Positions 34,000 to 42,591 of a stretch of DNA of 64,000 bases are shown one piece after another. Source of the DNA: Lacibacter sp. H407 (GTDB lineage Bacteria; Bacteroidota; Bacteroidia; Chitinophagales; Chitinophagaceae); assembly GCF_037892605.1 (NCBI RefSeq), contig NZ_JBBKTU010000001.1, positions 3,224,001-3,288,000 on the forward strand, given 5' to 3'. A program made the translations under genes and the position numbers. Each line of letters starts with the position of its first letter. Positions within the stretch are counted from its first letter, which is position 1. The notes under the pieces are model-generated. The model was not told the DNA's origin. It worked only from the letters and a program-made list of their open reading frames with translations, and ran no database searches.

Positions 34000-35109
34000 A
34001 TGAATAAATCGCTTACACTTGCCCGTTGGTTCGTTGGTATTCTGTTTATCTTTTCCGGATTGGTAAAAGCCAATGATCCACTTGGATTGAGTTATAAGAT
34101 GCAGGAGTTTTTTGAAGCATGGCAATTATCAGGCTTTCATGATTATACATTGGGAATGTCAATCCTCATGAATGCGTTTGAAATTATTGCAGGTGTTGCT
34201 GTAATTGTTGGATGGCGCATGAAACTCTTCAGCTGGTTGTTGTTATTGCTGATCGTGTTTTTCACATTCTTAACGGGCTATGCATGGCTGGCTACCAATC
34301 CCGACGGGACAGCCAAGTTTGCTTCCTGTGGTTGCTTTGGCGATTGCCTTCCACTTACACCACAACAATCGTTTTTGAAAGATCTATTACTCTTGGTTCT
34401 GATTGGTTATATTTTCAAACATCGCAATAGCATTCAGCCAATGTTTAAAAAGGAGATCATGAACTTCATTTTTGTTTTAGATGCAGCGGTGCTTTCATTG
34501 GCTTTTCAATGGTTCACGTTGAAATATTTGCCGGTAGTGGATTGTCTGCCATTTAAAAAAGGTAATAACATTCTTGAATTACGGAAAGTTCCGGCTGATG
34601 CGGTACCTGATAAATACGAATACAAGTTCAAATACAAAAAAGACGGGAAGGAGCAGGAGTTTGCAATGAGTAACCTGCCGGATAGCACATGGGAATTTGT
34701 TGAACGTAAACAAACTTTGGTAGCGAAAGGAAAAAACAATGAGCCGAAGATCAAAGATTTTGATCTGAAGACGATGGATGGCGCTGATATATCGGGCGAC
34801 ATATTGGAACAAAAAGGCGAATACTATTTGTTATTTGTGCAAAGCTTTAATGACTTGAAAACAACTGATGAATGGATAAAGCAAGTATCGGAGCTGGCGA
34901 AAACAAAAAAATTATTACTTGTTACCAGTGTGCCTGATGCAGCAAAAGATTTTTTTGCATCAGATGTTATATTGGGTCAGTTGGATATTATTACATGCGA
35001 TGTAACAGCGATCAAAACAGCAGCACGGGCTATTCCAACATTGTATAAAATGAATGGACCGGTGGTGATGAAGAAATGGAGTGCAGCGTCATTCAACAAA
35101 TTGAACTAA
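34000..35109 (+). CDS. BT_3928-type DoxX/MauE membrane protein with thioredoxin-like tail
   Basis: A 369-residue protein. Residues 1-165 form a four-helix DoxX-like domain starting LARWFVGILFIFSGLVKANDPLG, with a CGCFGDC motif after the third helix, as in MauE/DoxX redox proteins. Residues about 235-369 look like a thioredoxin-fold domain (IKDFDLKTMDGADIS, YYLLFVQSFND, RAIPTLYKMNGPVV) that has lost the CxxC. A role in quinone- or disulfide-linked redox chemistry at the membrane is likely from the family. Its end overlaps the permease frame by 34 bases. Confidence 0.87.
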   Translation: MNKSLTLARWFVGILFIFSGLVKANDPLGLSYKMQEFFEAWQLSGFHDYTLGMSILMNAFEIIAGVAVIVGWRMKLFSWLLLLLIVFFTFLTGYAWLATNPDGTAKFASCGCFGDCLPLTPQQSFLKDLLLLVLIGYIFKHRNSIQPMFKKEIMNFIFVLDAAVLSLAFQWFTLKYLPVVDCLPFKKGNNILELRKVPADAVPDKYEYKFKYKKDGKEQEFAMSNLPDSTWEFVERKQTLVAKGKNNEPKIKDFDLKTMDGADISGDILEQKGEYYLLFVQSFNDLKTTDEWIKQVSELAKTKKLLLVTSVPDAAKDFFASDVILGQLDIITCDVTAIKTAARAIPTLYKMNGPVVMKKWSAASFNKLN

Positions 35110-36176
35110 TCAATACAACCGATCATTTGGGTGCTTATCTTCTTCGCAAATTATTTTATGGTCTGCTCGTTTTAATGGGCGTGGTTACCGTTGTGTTCTG
35201 GATGTTCCAGGGCTTTGGTGATCCTGCCCGTTTGGTGATGGGACAAACCGGCGATAGTGCTACCATCGCCAATATCAAAAAAGAACTGTACCTCGATCAA
35301 CCCAAATGGAAACAGTTCCTGTTGTATGTAAATGATGTGTCGCCCATTGCCGTACACAGCAAAGAAGAAATTGAAAAAAAACAACTTCAAGGTTTGTTTA
35401 TTGGCGGAGAAAGGAATTTAGCAATTAAGCTACCTTACCTGCGTCGCAGTTATCAAACAAAAAAACAAGTAGGTGAGTTGTTGATGGAAGCACTACCGGG
35501 CACCATTATGCTGGCGGTAGCGGCCATGTTGCTGGCAACTATATTGGGAGTGTTTCTTGGTGTAGTTGCTGCGGTTAAAAAAGATACATGGATGGATACC
35601 TCTGCTGTGTTTACCAGCATCATCGGTATTTCTGCACCCTCTTTCTTTATGGGAATTTTGATTGCGTATGTGTTTGGTTTTTTATTGAGTAAGTACACCG
35701 GGCTTAACATGACGGGCAGTTGGTTTGATATTGATGTACAAACCGGCGAACATTATTATACATTGCAAAATCTCATTTTACCTGCTATTACATTGGGCAT
35801 TCGTCCATTGGCAATCATTACACAGCTTACACGAAGTTCAATGCTGGATGTGCTCAACCAGGATTATGTGCGTACTGCTTATGCAAAAGGATTGAGCAAA
35901 CAAACGGTGATCTGGAAACATGCATTACGCAACGCATTGAATCCGGTTATAACAGCGGTGACAGGTTGGTTTGCGGAATTACTGGCTGGTGCCTTTTTTG
36001 TTGAATATATTTTTGGATGGAAGGGCATTGGAAAAGTAACTGTGGAAGCATTAGAGAAATTAGATTATCCCGTTGTGATGGGTAGTGTGCTGATCAGTGC
36101 GTTTATTTTTGTGTTGATCAATATGCTGGCAGATGTGTTGTATGCAGTTGTTGATCCGAGAGTGAGAGTAGGGTGA
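35076..36176 (+). CDS. DppB-type ABC transporter permease
   Basis: A 366-residue inner-membrane permease of the peptide/nickel ABC class. The first helix (FYGLLVLMGVVTVVFWMF) is followed by a periplasmic insert of about 100 residues, longer than in DppB, then five helices. The EAA loop for docking the ATPase is KHALRNALNPVITAVTGWFAELLAGAFFVE. No second permease, ATPase or binding protein is nearby. The ATG at 35076 overlaps the DoxX gene by 34 bases; a later non-ATG start near 35127 is possible. Confidence 0.88.
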   Translation: MECSVIQQIELINTTDHLGAYLLRKLFYGLLVLMGVVTVVFWMFQGFGDPARLVMGQTGDSATIANIKKELYLDQPKWKQFLLYVNDVSPIAVHSKEEIEKKQLQGLFIGGERNLAIKLPYLRRSYQTKKQVGELLMEALPGTIMLAVAAMLLATILGVFLGVVAAVKKDTWMDTSAVFTSIIGISAPSFFMGILIAYVFGFLLSKYTGLNMTGSWFDIDVQTGEHYYTLQNLILPAITLGIRPLAIITQLTRSSMLDVLNQDYVRTAYAKGLSKQTVIWKHALRNALNPVITAVTGWFAELLAGAFFVEYIFGWKGIGKVTVEALEKLDYPVVMGSVLISAFIFVLINMLADVLYAVVDPRVRVG

Positions 36177-36259
36177 TGATATGTACGATGTTATATGTAC
36201 GATGTACGCACACTCCGACAGATGGATATTTGGAAACTGTAAGTTTAAAACAAAACCAT

Positions 36260-37276
36260 ATGCGTTCAATTCTGCTTTCTTCATTCATTCTTTGCTTGTT
36301 TTCCTGCACGGAAAAGCCAACAGCGCCAACCGTTGCTGACTATTTTAATTACGGCGACAGCGGTGTACAAACTGCCGGGGTACGTATGATTCCCATCAAA
36401 ACACCTGTAGGTGAATTCAAGGTGTGGACAAAACGATTCGGTAATAATCCACGCATTAAAGTATTGTTATTGCATGGTGGTCCGGCAATGACGCATGAAT
36501 ACATGGAATGCTTTGAAAGTTTTTTTCCGAAAGAAGGTTTTGAGTTTTATGAATATGATCAATTGGGTTCTTATTACAGCGATCAACCAAAAGATAGCAG
36601 TCTTTGGACCACCGAGCGCTTTGTTGAAGAAGTGGAACAGGTACGTCAGGCTATTGGTGCTGATAGCACGAATTTTTATGTGCTCGGTAATTCATGGGGT
36701 GGTATTCTGGCAATGGAGTATGCACTCAAGTATCAACAACATTTAAAAGGTTTGCTGGTCGCCAATATGATGGCGAGTGCACCCGAGTATGGAAAATATG
36801 CGCAGGAAGTATTAGCAAAGCAAATGGATTCTTTTGTGCTTGCGGAGATACGGGCAATTGAAGCAAAAGCTGATTTTGCAAATCCTCGCTACATGGAATT
36901 GTTGTTGCCGAATTTTTATAAGCAGCACTTATGTCGCCTGGAAGAATGGCCCGATGGATTCAATCGCACCATGAAGCATGTGAACGGTGAAGTGTACACG
37001 ATGATGCAAGGCCCAAGTGAGTTTGGTGTTGGTGGACGATTGGCAAAATGGGATATCAAAGCAAGGTTAAAAGAAATAAAAGTGCCAACGCTCATGATCG
37101 GAGCAAAACATGATACAATGGATCCGGCGGCCATGGAAGAGCAAAGTAAGCTGGTGCAGAAGGGCCGCTATCTCTATTGCCCCAACGGAAGTCACTTAGC
37201 AATGTGGGACGATCAACATGTGTTCATGACAGGTGTCATCGATTTTATTAAAGATGTAGATGAAGGCAGATTCTGA
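36260..37276 (+). CDS. Proline iminopeptidase-family lipoprotein (S33)
   Basis: A 338-residue alpha/beta hydrolase anchored as a lipoprotein (MRSILLSSFILCLFSC). The oxyanion loop is LLLHGGPAMTHEYME, the nucleophile elbow is VLGNSWGGILAMEYA, the acid lies in GAKHDTMDPAAM and the His in PNGSHLAMWDD. It resembles proline iminopeptidase / tricorn-interacting factor F1, which remove N-terminal residues from short peptides. The frame is open to 36173, where the spacer has a TATGTACGATGT word tract; ATG 36260 starts the signal peptide. Confidence 0.9.
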   Translation: MRSILLSSFILCLFSCTEKPTAPTVADYFNYGDSGVQTAGVRMIPIKTPVGEFKVWTKRFGNNPRIKVLLLHGGPAMTHEYMECFESFFPKEGFEFYEYDQLGSYYSDQPKDSSLWTTERFVEEVEQVRQAIGADSTNFYVLGNSWGGILAMEYALKYQQHLKGLLVANMMASAPEYGKYAQEVLAKQMDSFVLAEIRAIEAKADFANPRYMELLLPNFYKQHLCRLEEWPDGFNRTMKHVNGEVYTMMQGPSEFGVGGRLAKWDIKARLKEIKVPTLMIGAKHDTMDPAAMEEQSKLVQKGRYLYCPNGSHLAMWDDQHVFMTGVIDFIKDVDEGRF

Positions 37277-37296
37277 TTGCTGCCTCTATAAAATTC

Positions 37297-37326
37297 AAGA
37301 GCTGCCTGGAAAGGCAGCTCTTTTAA
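37297..37326 (+). terminator. Intrinsic terminator of the S33 peptidase gene
   Basis: AAGAGCTGCC (37297-37306) pairs with GGCAGCTCTT (37313-37322), 6-base loop, followed by TTAA. Confidence 0.85.
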
Positions 37327-37370
37327 CGATTAACAGCTGACCGATTGCACAGCCAGTATTTTTATGTGGA

Positions 37371-37751
37371 TCACATCCATTTTGTGAGATAGAGTTTGAA
37401 CTCATCTCTTAATTCATTGATCACTTTTTCAAATACATCAAACTCTTCTTTTACTTTTCCGTGTTCAAGTATTTGTTTCGTTTCAACTCTTCCGCCGTGG
37501 TCTTTGGCATCAAGCATGGTTTTATGAACATGCTCATTGATGTTATGCCGTAACTCATCAATGGTATTTCGCTGAATGATAAATTGATTTTGAAAATGTT
37601 CAACGCCTTTCATGGCATCGATGCCGGTATTTTTTGTTGCTACCTCTGTCAGTCGTTTTTCCAGAATGTCAAGTTCATTGTCATAAAAGTCAATTGCTTT
37701 TAACCAATCCTGGTGCTCGGTGCTGAGATGTGGTACTGAAGTATAGCTCAT
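37371..37751 (-). CDS. Hypothetical helical protein
   Basis: A 126-residue soluble protein with no family recognised. It is almost entirely helical and charged (LDILEKRLTEVATKN, GRVETKQILEHGKVKEEFDVFEKVINELRDEF) and contains scattered His and Glu residues (HLSTEHQDWLKAIDFYDNELD), which recall but do not match the hemerythrin pattern. A coiled-coil bundle is the likely fold. Transcribed alone, convergent with the S33 peptidase gene. Confidence 0.7.
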   Translation of the reverse strand: MSYTSVPHLSTEHQDWLKAIDFYDNELDILEKRLTEVATKNTGIDAMKGVEHFQNQFIIQRNTIDELRHNINEHVHKTMLDAKDHGGRVETKQILEHGKVKEEFDVFEKVINELRDEFKLYLTKWM

Positions 37752-37884
37752 GGGATTCCGTTTTAATTGTTTCTGTATCTGTTGACGGTTTCAAAGTTTC
37801 GTCAGATCAGGCAACTAAAAAATGATGGAAGTCAGCAGAAAAGATGAGAGTTTTCAGTGAGAAGGTGAATGAGCTGTGTACCTG

Positions 37885-38166
37885 TTACTTAATGATCACT
37901 TCTTTCACCGCATGTTCATCGAACATTTCGTTGATGCGGTTACGGATCTTTTCTTTTTGAAAAAGAAGTTCCTGTTTGAGTGGAGCTACGCTGGTGGTAA
38001 TGATGAGCTGTTGATTGATGAGTTTAATATCGTCGGTGTACTTGGCAATGGTGGTGCCCATCAACTCGGCCCACACGTCTTTAATTTCCAGTGCACGCAC
38101 CCGTTGCTTGAGTTTGCTCTGACTCAAAAACTGTTGCATTGCTTCCTGTAAACTCATCTCGCCCAT
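37885..38166 (-). CDS. DUF721 (DciA-like) protein
   Basis: A 93-residue protein of the DUF721 family: SLQEAMQQFLSQSKLKQRVRALEIKDVWAELMG, then VAPLKQELLFQKEKIRNRINEM. DciA members load the replicative helicase in bacteria without DnaC. Its place right behind recF, as in many genomes, supports a replication role. ATG 38166 (MGEMSLQ) or 38157 could be the start; the longer frame to 38286 reads through a quasi-repetitive spacer and is unlikely. Confidence 0.87.
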   Translation of the reverse strand: MGEMSLQEAMQQFLSQSKLKQRVRALEIKDVWAELMGTTIAKYTDDIKLINQQLIITTSVAPLKQELLFQKEKIRNRINEMFDEHAVKEVIIK

Positions 38167-38278
38167 AGTACGAAGGTAATTGAAATTGGTGAGTGGTGAA
38201 TGGGCAATGGTCAATAGGCAAAAATGAAGTCTCAGGTTGCTTGTTGTTCTTTGCCGATTGCATATTGCCTGTTTTATT

Positions 38279-39364
38279 CTAAACAAGTTCGATCAATTGC
38301 ACCTTTTTGCCCAGTGCTTCAAACGCTGTTGTAATACGGTTGGGGTGAGGGTCGGTTAAGAATACCTGTCCGCCAAACTGCGTACACACATAGTCCAATA
38401 AGTTGTGCATTCGGCTGTCGTCTAATTTCTCAAACACATCATCAAGCAACAAAAGCGGGGCAAAGCCTTTGTGTTGTTTCAGTTCTTCTGCTTCTGCCAG
38501 TTTTAAACTGAAGAGCAAACTCTTTCGTTGCCCTTGTGAAGCCGTTTGCTTAAATGGTTCTCCGTTCAATTCAAACAAAAGATCATCTTTATGAATACCA
38601 ATAGAAGTGCGTTGCAGTAAATAATCCTTCTCCCTGTTTTGTAACAACAACTGATCAAACGACTGTTGCAATAACTGACTTTCATACTTCACTGAAACAG
38701 GTTCAGCTTTTCCTGCAATTGCTTGATAAAAACGAATGACCTGCTCATTAAACTCCGGCAAAAAATTTTTTCGTTGTGTGTGGATAGCATTGCCTGCAGT
38801 GATTAATTGTTCATCCAATACATCAAGCAGTGCATTATTTCTTGTTTGTGTTTGTGCGCAAGATTTGAGGAAGCTGTTACGCTGCTGCATCACTTTTGTA
38901 TAGATAATGAGTTGTTGCAGATAAGCAGCATCCATTTGCGACAGCAGTGTGTCTAAAAATTTGCGACGCTCTTCACTTCCTCCAATGATCAGTTCCACAT
39001 CGTCTGGTGCAATAACTACGCAGGGGTATTTGCCGATATGCTGTGAAAATTTTTCATATGCAGCACCATTACAACTCACTTCTTTTTTTCCTGTTTCACG
39101 TAGTACAATACTCACCGGAATATCCTGTCCGTTATCATCCAGCAAACCTTCTACACGAAAACCAACTACACCATGCTGCACATTGTTGGCATCAACCGAA
39201 TTAAAATAACTTTTGGTAAAGCAGAGATAGTGAATGGCATCCAGTAAATTGGTTTTGCCAATGCCGTTTGCGCCTGTTATTGCAACAATCGGCGCATCAA
39301 ACGTAAAACGTTGATGGCTGTAGTTTTTAAATTGTGTAAGTGCAATGGATCTCAGAAACAACAT
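38279..39364 (-). CDS. recF: DNA replication/repair protein RecF
   Basis: A 361-residue SMC-like ATPase that helps load RecA at gaps. Walker A is GANGIGKTNLLDAIHYLC (residues about 30-47), the ABC signature is ASQGQRKSLLFSLKLAEAE (about 285), and Walker B is PLLLLDDVFEKLDDSRM. The length is normal. ATG 39364 begins MLFLRSIALTQFKNY, the usual start; the frame is open to 39409. Followed by the DUF721 gene after 112 bases. Confidence 0.96.
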   Translation of the reverse strand: MLFLRSIALTQFKNYSHQRFTFDAPIVAITGANGIGKTNLLDAIHYLCFTKSYFNSVDANNVQHGVVGFRVEGLLDDNGQDIPVSIVLRETGKKEVSCNGAAYEKFSQHIGKYPCVVIAPDDVELIIGGSEERRKFLDTLLSQMDAAYLQQLIIYTKVMQQRNSFLKSCAQTQTRNNALLDVLDEQLITAGNAIHTQRKNFLPEFNEQVIRFYQAIAGKAEPVSVKYESQLLQQSFDQLLLQNREKDYLLQRTSIGIHKDDLLFELNGEPFKQTASQGQRKSLLFSLKLAEAEELKQHKGFAPLLLLDDVFEKLDDSRMHNLLDYVCTQFGGQVFLTDPHPNRITTAFEALGKKVQLIELV

Positions 39365-39498
39365 CAGCTGCAAGATAAGAAGCGGACGGTTGTAATGTTC
39401 AGCCGTCATCGGCTTTTTGATAACAAAATGGTAAGAATGAAACCGTTTTATTGTTGTAACTTAACCAACGCCTTTTTTAACAATAAAAACTTACAACA

Positions 39499-39789
39499 AT
39501 GGAAGAGAACAAAAGCACCCAGACAACCGATTCTGAAAAGCAAAGTTGGACCGACAAAGCACAGGATACGTTACAGGACCTGAAAGCAAAAGCGTCGGAG
39601 TATGCCGATAAAGCGGAAGACAAGCTTGAAGAACTGAAAGACAAAGCCGAAGATAAATTTGAAGAATTCAAGGATAAGGCAGAAGATGTGGTGGATGATC
39701 TGAAAGAAAAAGCCACCGGGCTTTGGGACAAAGTAAAAGATAAGTTTGATGGCGATGATGAGCCAGCGAAACAGAACCCCGGCGTTTAA
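39499..39789 (+). CDS. LEA-like amphipathic repeat protein
   Basis: A 96-residue, highly charged protein without a signal peptide. Residues about 20-85 consist of an 11-residue repeat, visible as KAEDKLEELKD, KAEDKFEEFKD, KAEDVVDDLKE and KATGLWDKVKD. The pattern matches group 3 LEA and apolipoprotein-like amphipathic helices. Such proteins are linked to desiccation, osmotic or membrane stress. Monocistronic with its own terminator. Confidence 0.82.
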   Translation: MEENKSTQTTDSEKQSWTDKAQDTLQDLKAKASEYADKAEDKLEELKDKAEDKFEEFKDKAEDVVDDLKEKATGLWDKVKDKFDGDDEPAKQNPGV

Positions 39790-39800
39790 ATCGTTCAACA

Positions 39801-39830
39801 GGCTGCAACACATTGCAGCCTTTTTTCTTT
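39801..39830 (+). terminator. Intrinsic terminator of the LEA-like gene
   Basis: GGCTGCAA (39801-39808) and TTGCAGCC (39813-39820) over a 4-base loop, followed by T6CTTTC. Confidence 0.9.
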
Positions 39831-39839
39831 CTTTGCGGT

Positions 39840-40433
39840 ATGGACTATCTTTTTTTACAACATGATCTGCATGCAATTGAAACCAAGGTGTGGGAGTTGT
39901 TGCAGGAGTCAGTTTCATCTTTTAAAGCTCCCTTTCATACAGGTGTAGTAGCTACGATGGATCAACAACAACCACAAGTACGGACGGTTGTATTGAGACA
40001 TGCAGATGCCACGCAAAAGAAATTGTTTTTCCATACCGATATACGTTCTCCAAAAGTGCATCAGTTGCAGAAGCAGGCGCAAATGAGTTGGTTGTTTTAT
40101 GATAAAGACATCCGGATGCAGCTTCGCTTAAATGCTACGGCAATTGTTCATCTGGATGACGAGGTTGCTGACAAAGCATGGGAAGAGTCGAGGCTCTCCA
40201 GCAGATTAACGTATACTACATCGTCAGCTTCGGGTACAACTCTTTCAACACCAGAGTTGATTGATCTCAATCAAAAACAAGTAGAGCCGGAACTGATTGA
40301 TATTGCTTGGAAAAATTTCTGCGTTATTGAAACAACGATACAACAAATGGATTGGACATTTCTTCATCACAGCGGTAACCGCCGTGCTTTGTTTCAATAC
40401 AACTCAAAACAATTTCAATGGATACAGGTATGA
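39840..40433 (+). CDS. Pyridoxamine 5'-phosphate oxidase-family protein
   Basis: A 197-residue FMN-binding split-barrel protein. KAPFHTGVVATMDQQQPQVRTVVLRHAD, LFFHTDIRSPKVHQL and MSWLFYDKDIRMQLRLNATAIVH match the PNPOx N-terminal domain; the C-terminal FCVIETTIQQMDWTFLHHSGNRRALF lacks the dimerisation tail of true PdxH. It is probably an alternative FMN flavoprotein of the Alr4036 type rather than PdxH. ATG 39840 is preferred over a start at 39813 inside the terminator. Confidence 0.85.
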   Translation: MDYLFLQHDLHAIETKVWELLQESVSSFKAPFHTGVVATMDQQQPQVRTVVLRHADATQKKLFFHTDIRSPKVHQLQKQAQMSWLFYDKDIRMQLRLNATAIVHLDDEVADKAWEESRLSSRLTYTTSSASGTTLSTPELIDLNQKQVEPELIDIAWKNFCVIETTIQQMDWTFLHHSGNRRALFQYNSKQFQWIQV

Positions 40434-40933
40434 GTTTGTCAGCTGCTGATTATGTTGAGCAATTAAAATTGCAACCACATCCGGAAGGTGGTTTTTACAG
40501 TCGCACCTACGAAAGCGAAGAACAGATACCTGCTGCTGCATTGCCTGTACGGTTTGGTGCAGATCGATTGATATCAACTGCTATTTATTTCCTGTTGGAA
40601 GGAACTGATTACTCTGCTTTTCATCGTATCAAAAGCGATGAGCTCTGGCATTTTTATGCAGGTGGCGGGTTGCAGATATATGTGATACATCCCGATGGGA
40701 AAGGAGAGATCTTATTGCTCGGTAATGATCTGAACAACGGTTATCGTTTTCAGCAACTGGTAAAAGCAGGTTGCTGGTTTGCATCAAAACCCGCAAACGA
40801 ACAAAGTTTTGCTTTGGTTGGTTGCACAGTTGCTCCAGGCTTTGATTTTGCTGATTTTGAAATGGCGAAACAAGAAGAATTGTTGAAGATATATCCGCAA
40901 TACCAGCATTGGATTCAACAGTTGTGCAGGTGA
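40430..40933 (+). CDS. DUF985 cupin protein
   Basis: A 167-residue cupin of the DUF985 (Cupin_5) family: LQPHPEGGFYSRTY, STAIYFLLEGTDYSAFHRIKSDELWHFYAGG with the metal-site His and Glu, and WFASKPANEQSFALVGCTVAPGFDFADFEM. The enzyme activity is unknown. ATG 40430 gives an ATGA overlap with the PNPOx gene, so the pair is translationally coupled; ATG 40418 would overlap by 16 bases. Confidence 0.88.
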   Translation: MSLSAADYVEQLKLQPHPEGGFYSRTYESEEQIPAAALPVRFGADRLISTAIYFLLEGTDYSAFHRIKSDELWHFYAGGGLQIYVIHPDGKGEILLLGNDLNNGYRFQQLVKAGCWFASKPANEQSFALVGCTVAPGFDFADFEMAKQEELLKIYPQYQHWIQQLCR

Positions 40934-41011
40934 GCTTTTAGCTTGATTTTTTTTTGATAAAAGACAACCGTTCTTCTCATTAATTCGTTAATATATCAAA
41001 CAAACATTATT

Positions 41012-41536
41012 ATGAGAAAGAATTTGCAAGCCATTGCACTCTTTTTGAGTGCAGGTTTTATCGTTGCATCCTGCTCTAAGTATGCCGATCAAAAATCAGA
41101 AGTTAAAGCAAGCCTCAGTGAAAGCCAGCTTTCAGCAGAAGCCAATCTTGGGAGTCATGAAATGGACAATGATCCCATTGTGTTTACACAAGTAGTGCAA
41201 TTAGAGGGCGCACAGGAAGTTCCCGCTGTACAAACAGATACAAAAGGAATTGCTATTTTACGTGTTTCAAAAAGTAAGAAATTGTATTCCAAGATCATCA
41301 TCCAGAAATTGGCAGAAGGTGATGCGTTACGTTTCGCTCACGTACACGCAGGAATGGCTGGTATGAATGGGCCTGTACGTATTGGTCTTGCCGATAACGC
41401 TTCACAGTTTGGAATTAATAAAGTGATCCAGTTAAATGATATGCAGTACACATTAATTACGGAGGGCGCTGCGTATGTAAATGCACACTCCAATTTTTTT
41501 CCTGGTGGTATTGTTAGGGGACAAATCGTCCGGTAG
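41012..41536 (+). CDS. CHRD-domain lipoprotein
   Basis: A 174-residue lipoprotein (MRKNLQAIALFLSAGFIVASC, Cys21). Residues about 60-174 are a CHRD domain: VVQLEGAQEVPAVQTDTKGIAILRVS, RFAHVHAGMAGMNGPVRIGL, and the closing AYVNAHSNFFPGGIVRGQIVR. CHRD domains occur in chordin and in many bacterial surface proteins; the ligand is not known. Terminated by the hairpin at 41561. Confidence 0.88.
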   Translation: MRKNLQAIALFLSAGFIVASCSKYADQKSEVKASLSESQLSAEANLGSHEMDNDPIVFTQVVQLEGAQEVPAVQTDTKGIAILRVSKSKKLYSKIIIQKLAEGDALRFAHVHAGMAGMNGPVRIGLADNASQFGINKVIQLNDMQYTLITEGAAYVNAHSNFFPGGIVRGQIVR

Positions 41537-41560
41537 TTGAGGTGATGATAATAAAAAGGG

Positions 41561-41612
41561 AAGGCTTTGATCGAACCTGTATTTTGCATACGGAATTGAT
41601 CAAAGCCTTTGT
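41561..41612. terminator. Long-stem hairpin between convergent genes
   Basis: AAGGCTTTGATC (41561-41572) pairs perfectly with GATCAAAGCCTT (41598-41609) around a 25-base loop; TTG TTT follows. It separates the CHRD gene (plus) from the AraC-type gene (minus). Confidence 0.7.
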
Positions 41613-41631
41613 TTATCGAAGATTGAGGATG

Positions 41632-42192
41632 TTAAAAATTCTGGATGGTCATTCTTCGCTTTTCTTTCAGCTGTTTAAAGTGGGTAGGAGTAAGACCGGT
41701 TGCTTTTTTAAATTGAGTTGAGAGGTGCGCCACACTGCTGTAATGTAATTTGTACGCAATTTCTGAAAGTGTAGCTTCATCAAATAAGATCAGTTCTTTG
41801 ATGCGTTCGATTTTTAAAGAGATCAGGTATTGTTCAATTGTTGTTGCTTCCACTTCCGAAAAAAAGTTGGCAAGATAGCCATAGCTGTGATTTAGTTTTT
41901 CACTCAAAATTGTAGAGAAATTTTTCACAGGCTTTTCATCACTGTTGTAAACATAATCGATCATAACAGTTCTGATCTTCTCAATAAGCACACCGTTTTT
42001 TTTATCAAGTAACTCAAGTCCGGCTATTTTAATTTTTTTGCTCAAACGCTCTTTGTCTTCGTCTGATACATCATGTTTTGTTTGAATTTCTCCTAACTCA
42101 ACTTTGTATGTTTCAATTTCTAATTCTTCCAATGCCTGCGTTACAACTACTTTGCAGCTTTCGCAAGCCATATTCTTTACATAAATGATCAT
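41632..42192 (-). CDS. HMA-like domain fused to AraC-family DNA-binding domain
   Basis: A 186-residue protein. Residues 1-40 look like a heavy-metal-associated domain with the metal-site pattern in MIIYVKNMACESCKVVV (Cys10 and Cys13). Residues 90-186 are an AraC helix-turn-helix pair: IEQYLISLKIERIKELIL, LSEIAYKLHYSSVAHLSTQFKKATGLTPTHFKQ. The family is found in Bacteroidota near copper or mercury genes; metal sensing is a likely but unproven role. No metal efflux gene adjoins. Preceded by a 400-base spacer. Confidence 0.85.
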   Translation of the reverse strand: MIIYVKNMACESCKVVVTQALEELEIETYKVELGEIQTKHDVSDEDKERLSKKIKIAGLELLDKKNGVLIEKIRTVMIDYVYNSDEKPVKNFSTILSEKLNHSYGYLANFFSEVEATTIEQYLISLKIERIKELILFDEATLSEIAYKLHYSSVAHLSTQFKKATGLTPTHFKQLKEKRRMTIQNF

Positions 42193-42591
42193 TTGTCGTT
42201 TTTCCCTTACTTACTGAAAAGTATTTGTTTTACCTGTTTGAATGGCGTACATTTTGCAACGCTTTACTCACAAGCTAAGCTTATTAAGCCGATTGTGCCG
42301 AAATGCTTTGCCAGCGATACGGAGCACTTTGTATAGAATAGTTCAATTGTTGCTTGCTAATGAGGGATAGATGCATGAAGTTGATGTAGTTACGGCTTAA
42401 TGATTCAGCAGGTATCCTTACGAATGAAGCGTGTTTCAAGAAGTGGGCACACCAAATAGTTTTCGTTCGCACAGCATACACACTTTGCTGATCGCTTTGT
42501 TTTCGGGTTTAAATATTGTGTTTTAGCGATCTGAAAAAATGGGACAGCTATTCTCAATTACAATCATGAAATGATCAAGTGAGGGGGAGCT
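42193..42591. other. Intergenic region, no gene seen
   Basis: 399 bases between two minus-strand genes. A 65-codon minus frame (42284-42481) has no recognisable features. AAGCTAAGCTTATTAAGCC near 42275 is partly palindromic. The promoter and any operator of the HMA-AraC gene are expected within the first 150 bases. Confidence 0.5.

Noticed and set aside
42284-42481. 65-codon minus frame in the 400-base spacer
   Set aside because: No signal peptide, motif or conserved-looking pattern; positions of stops are compatible with chance.
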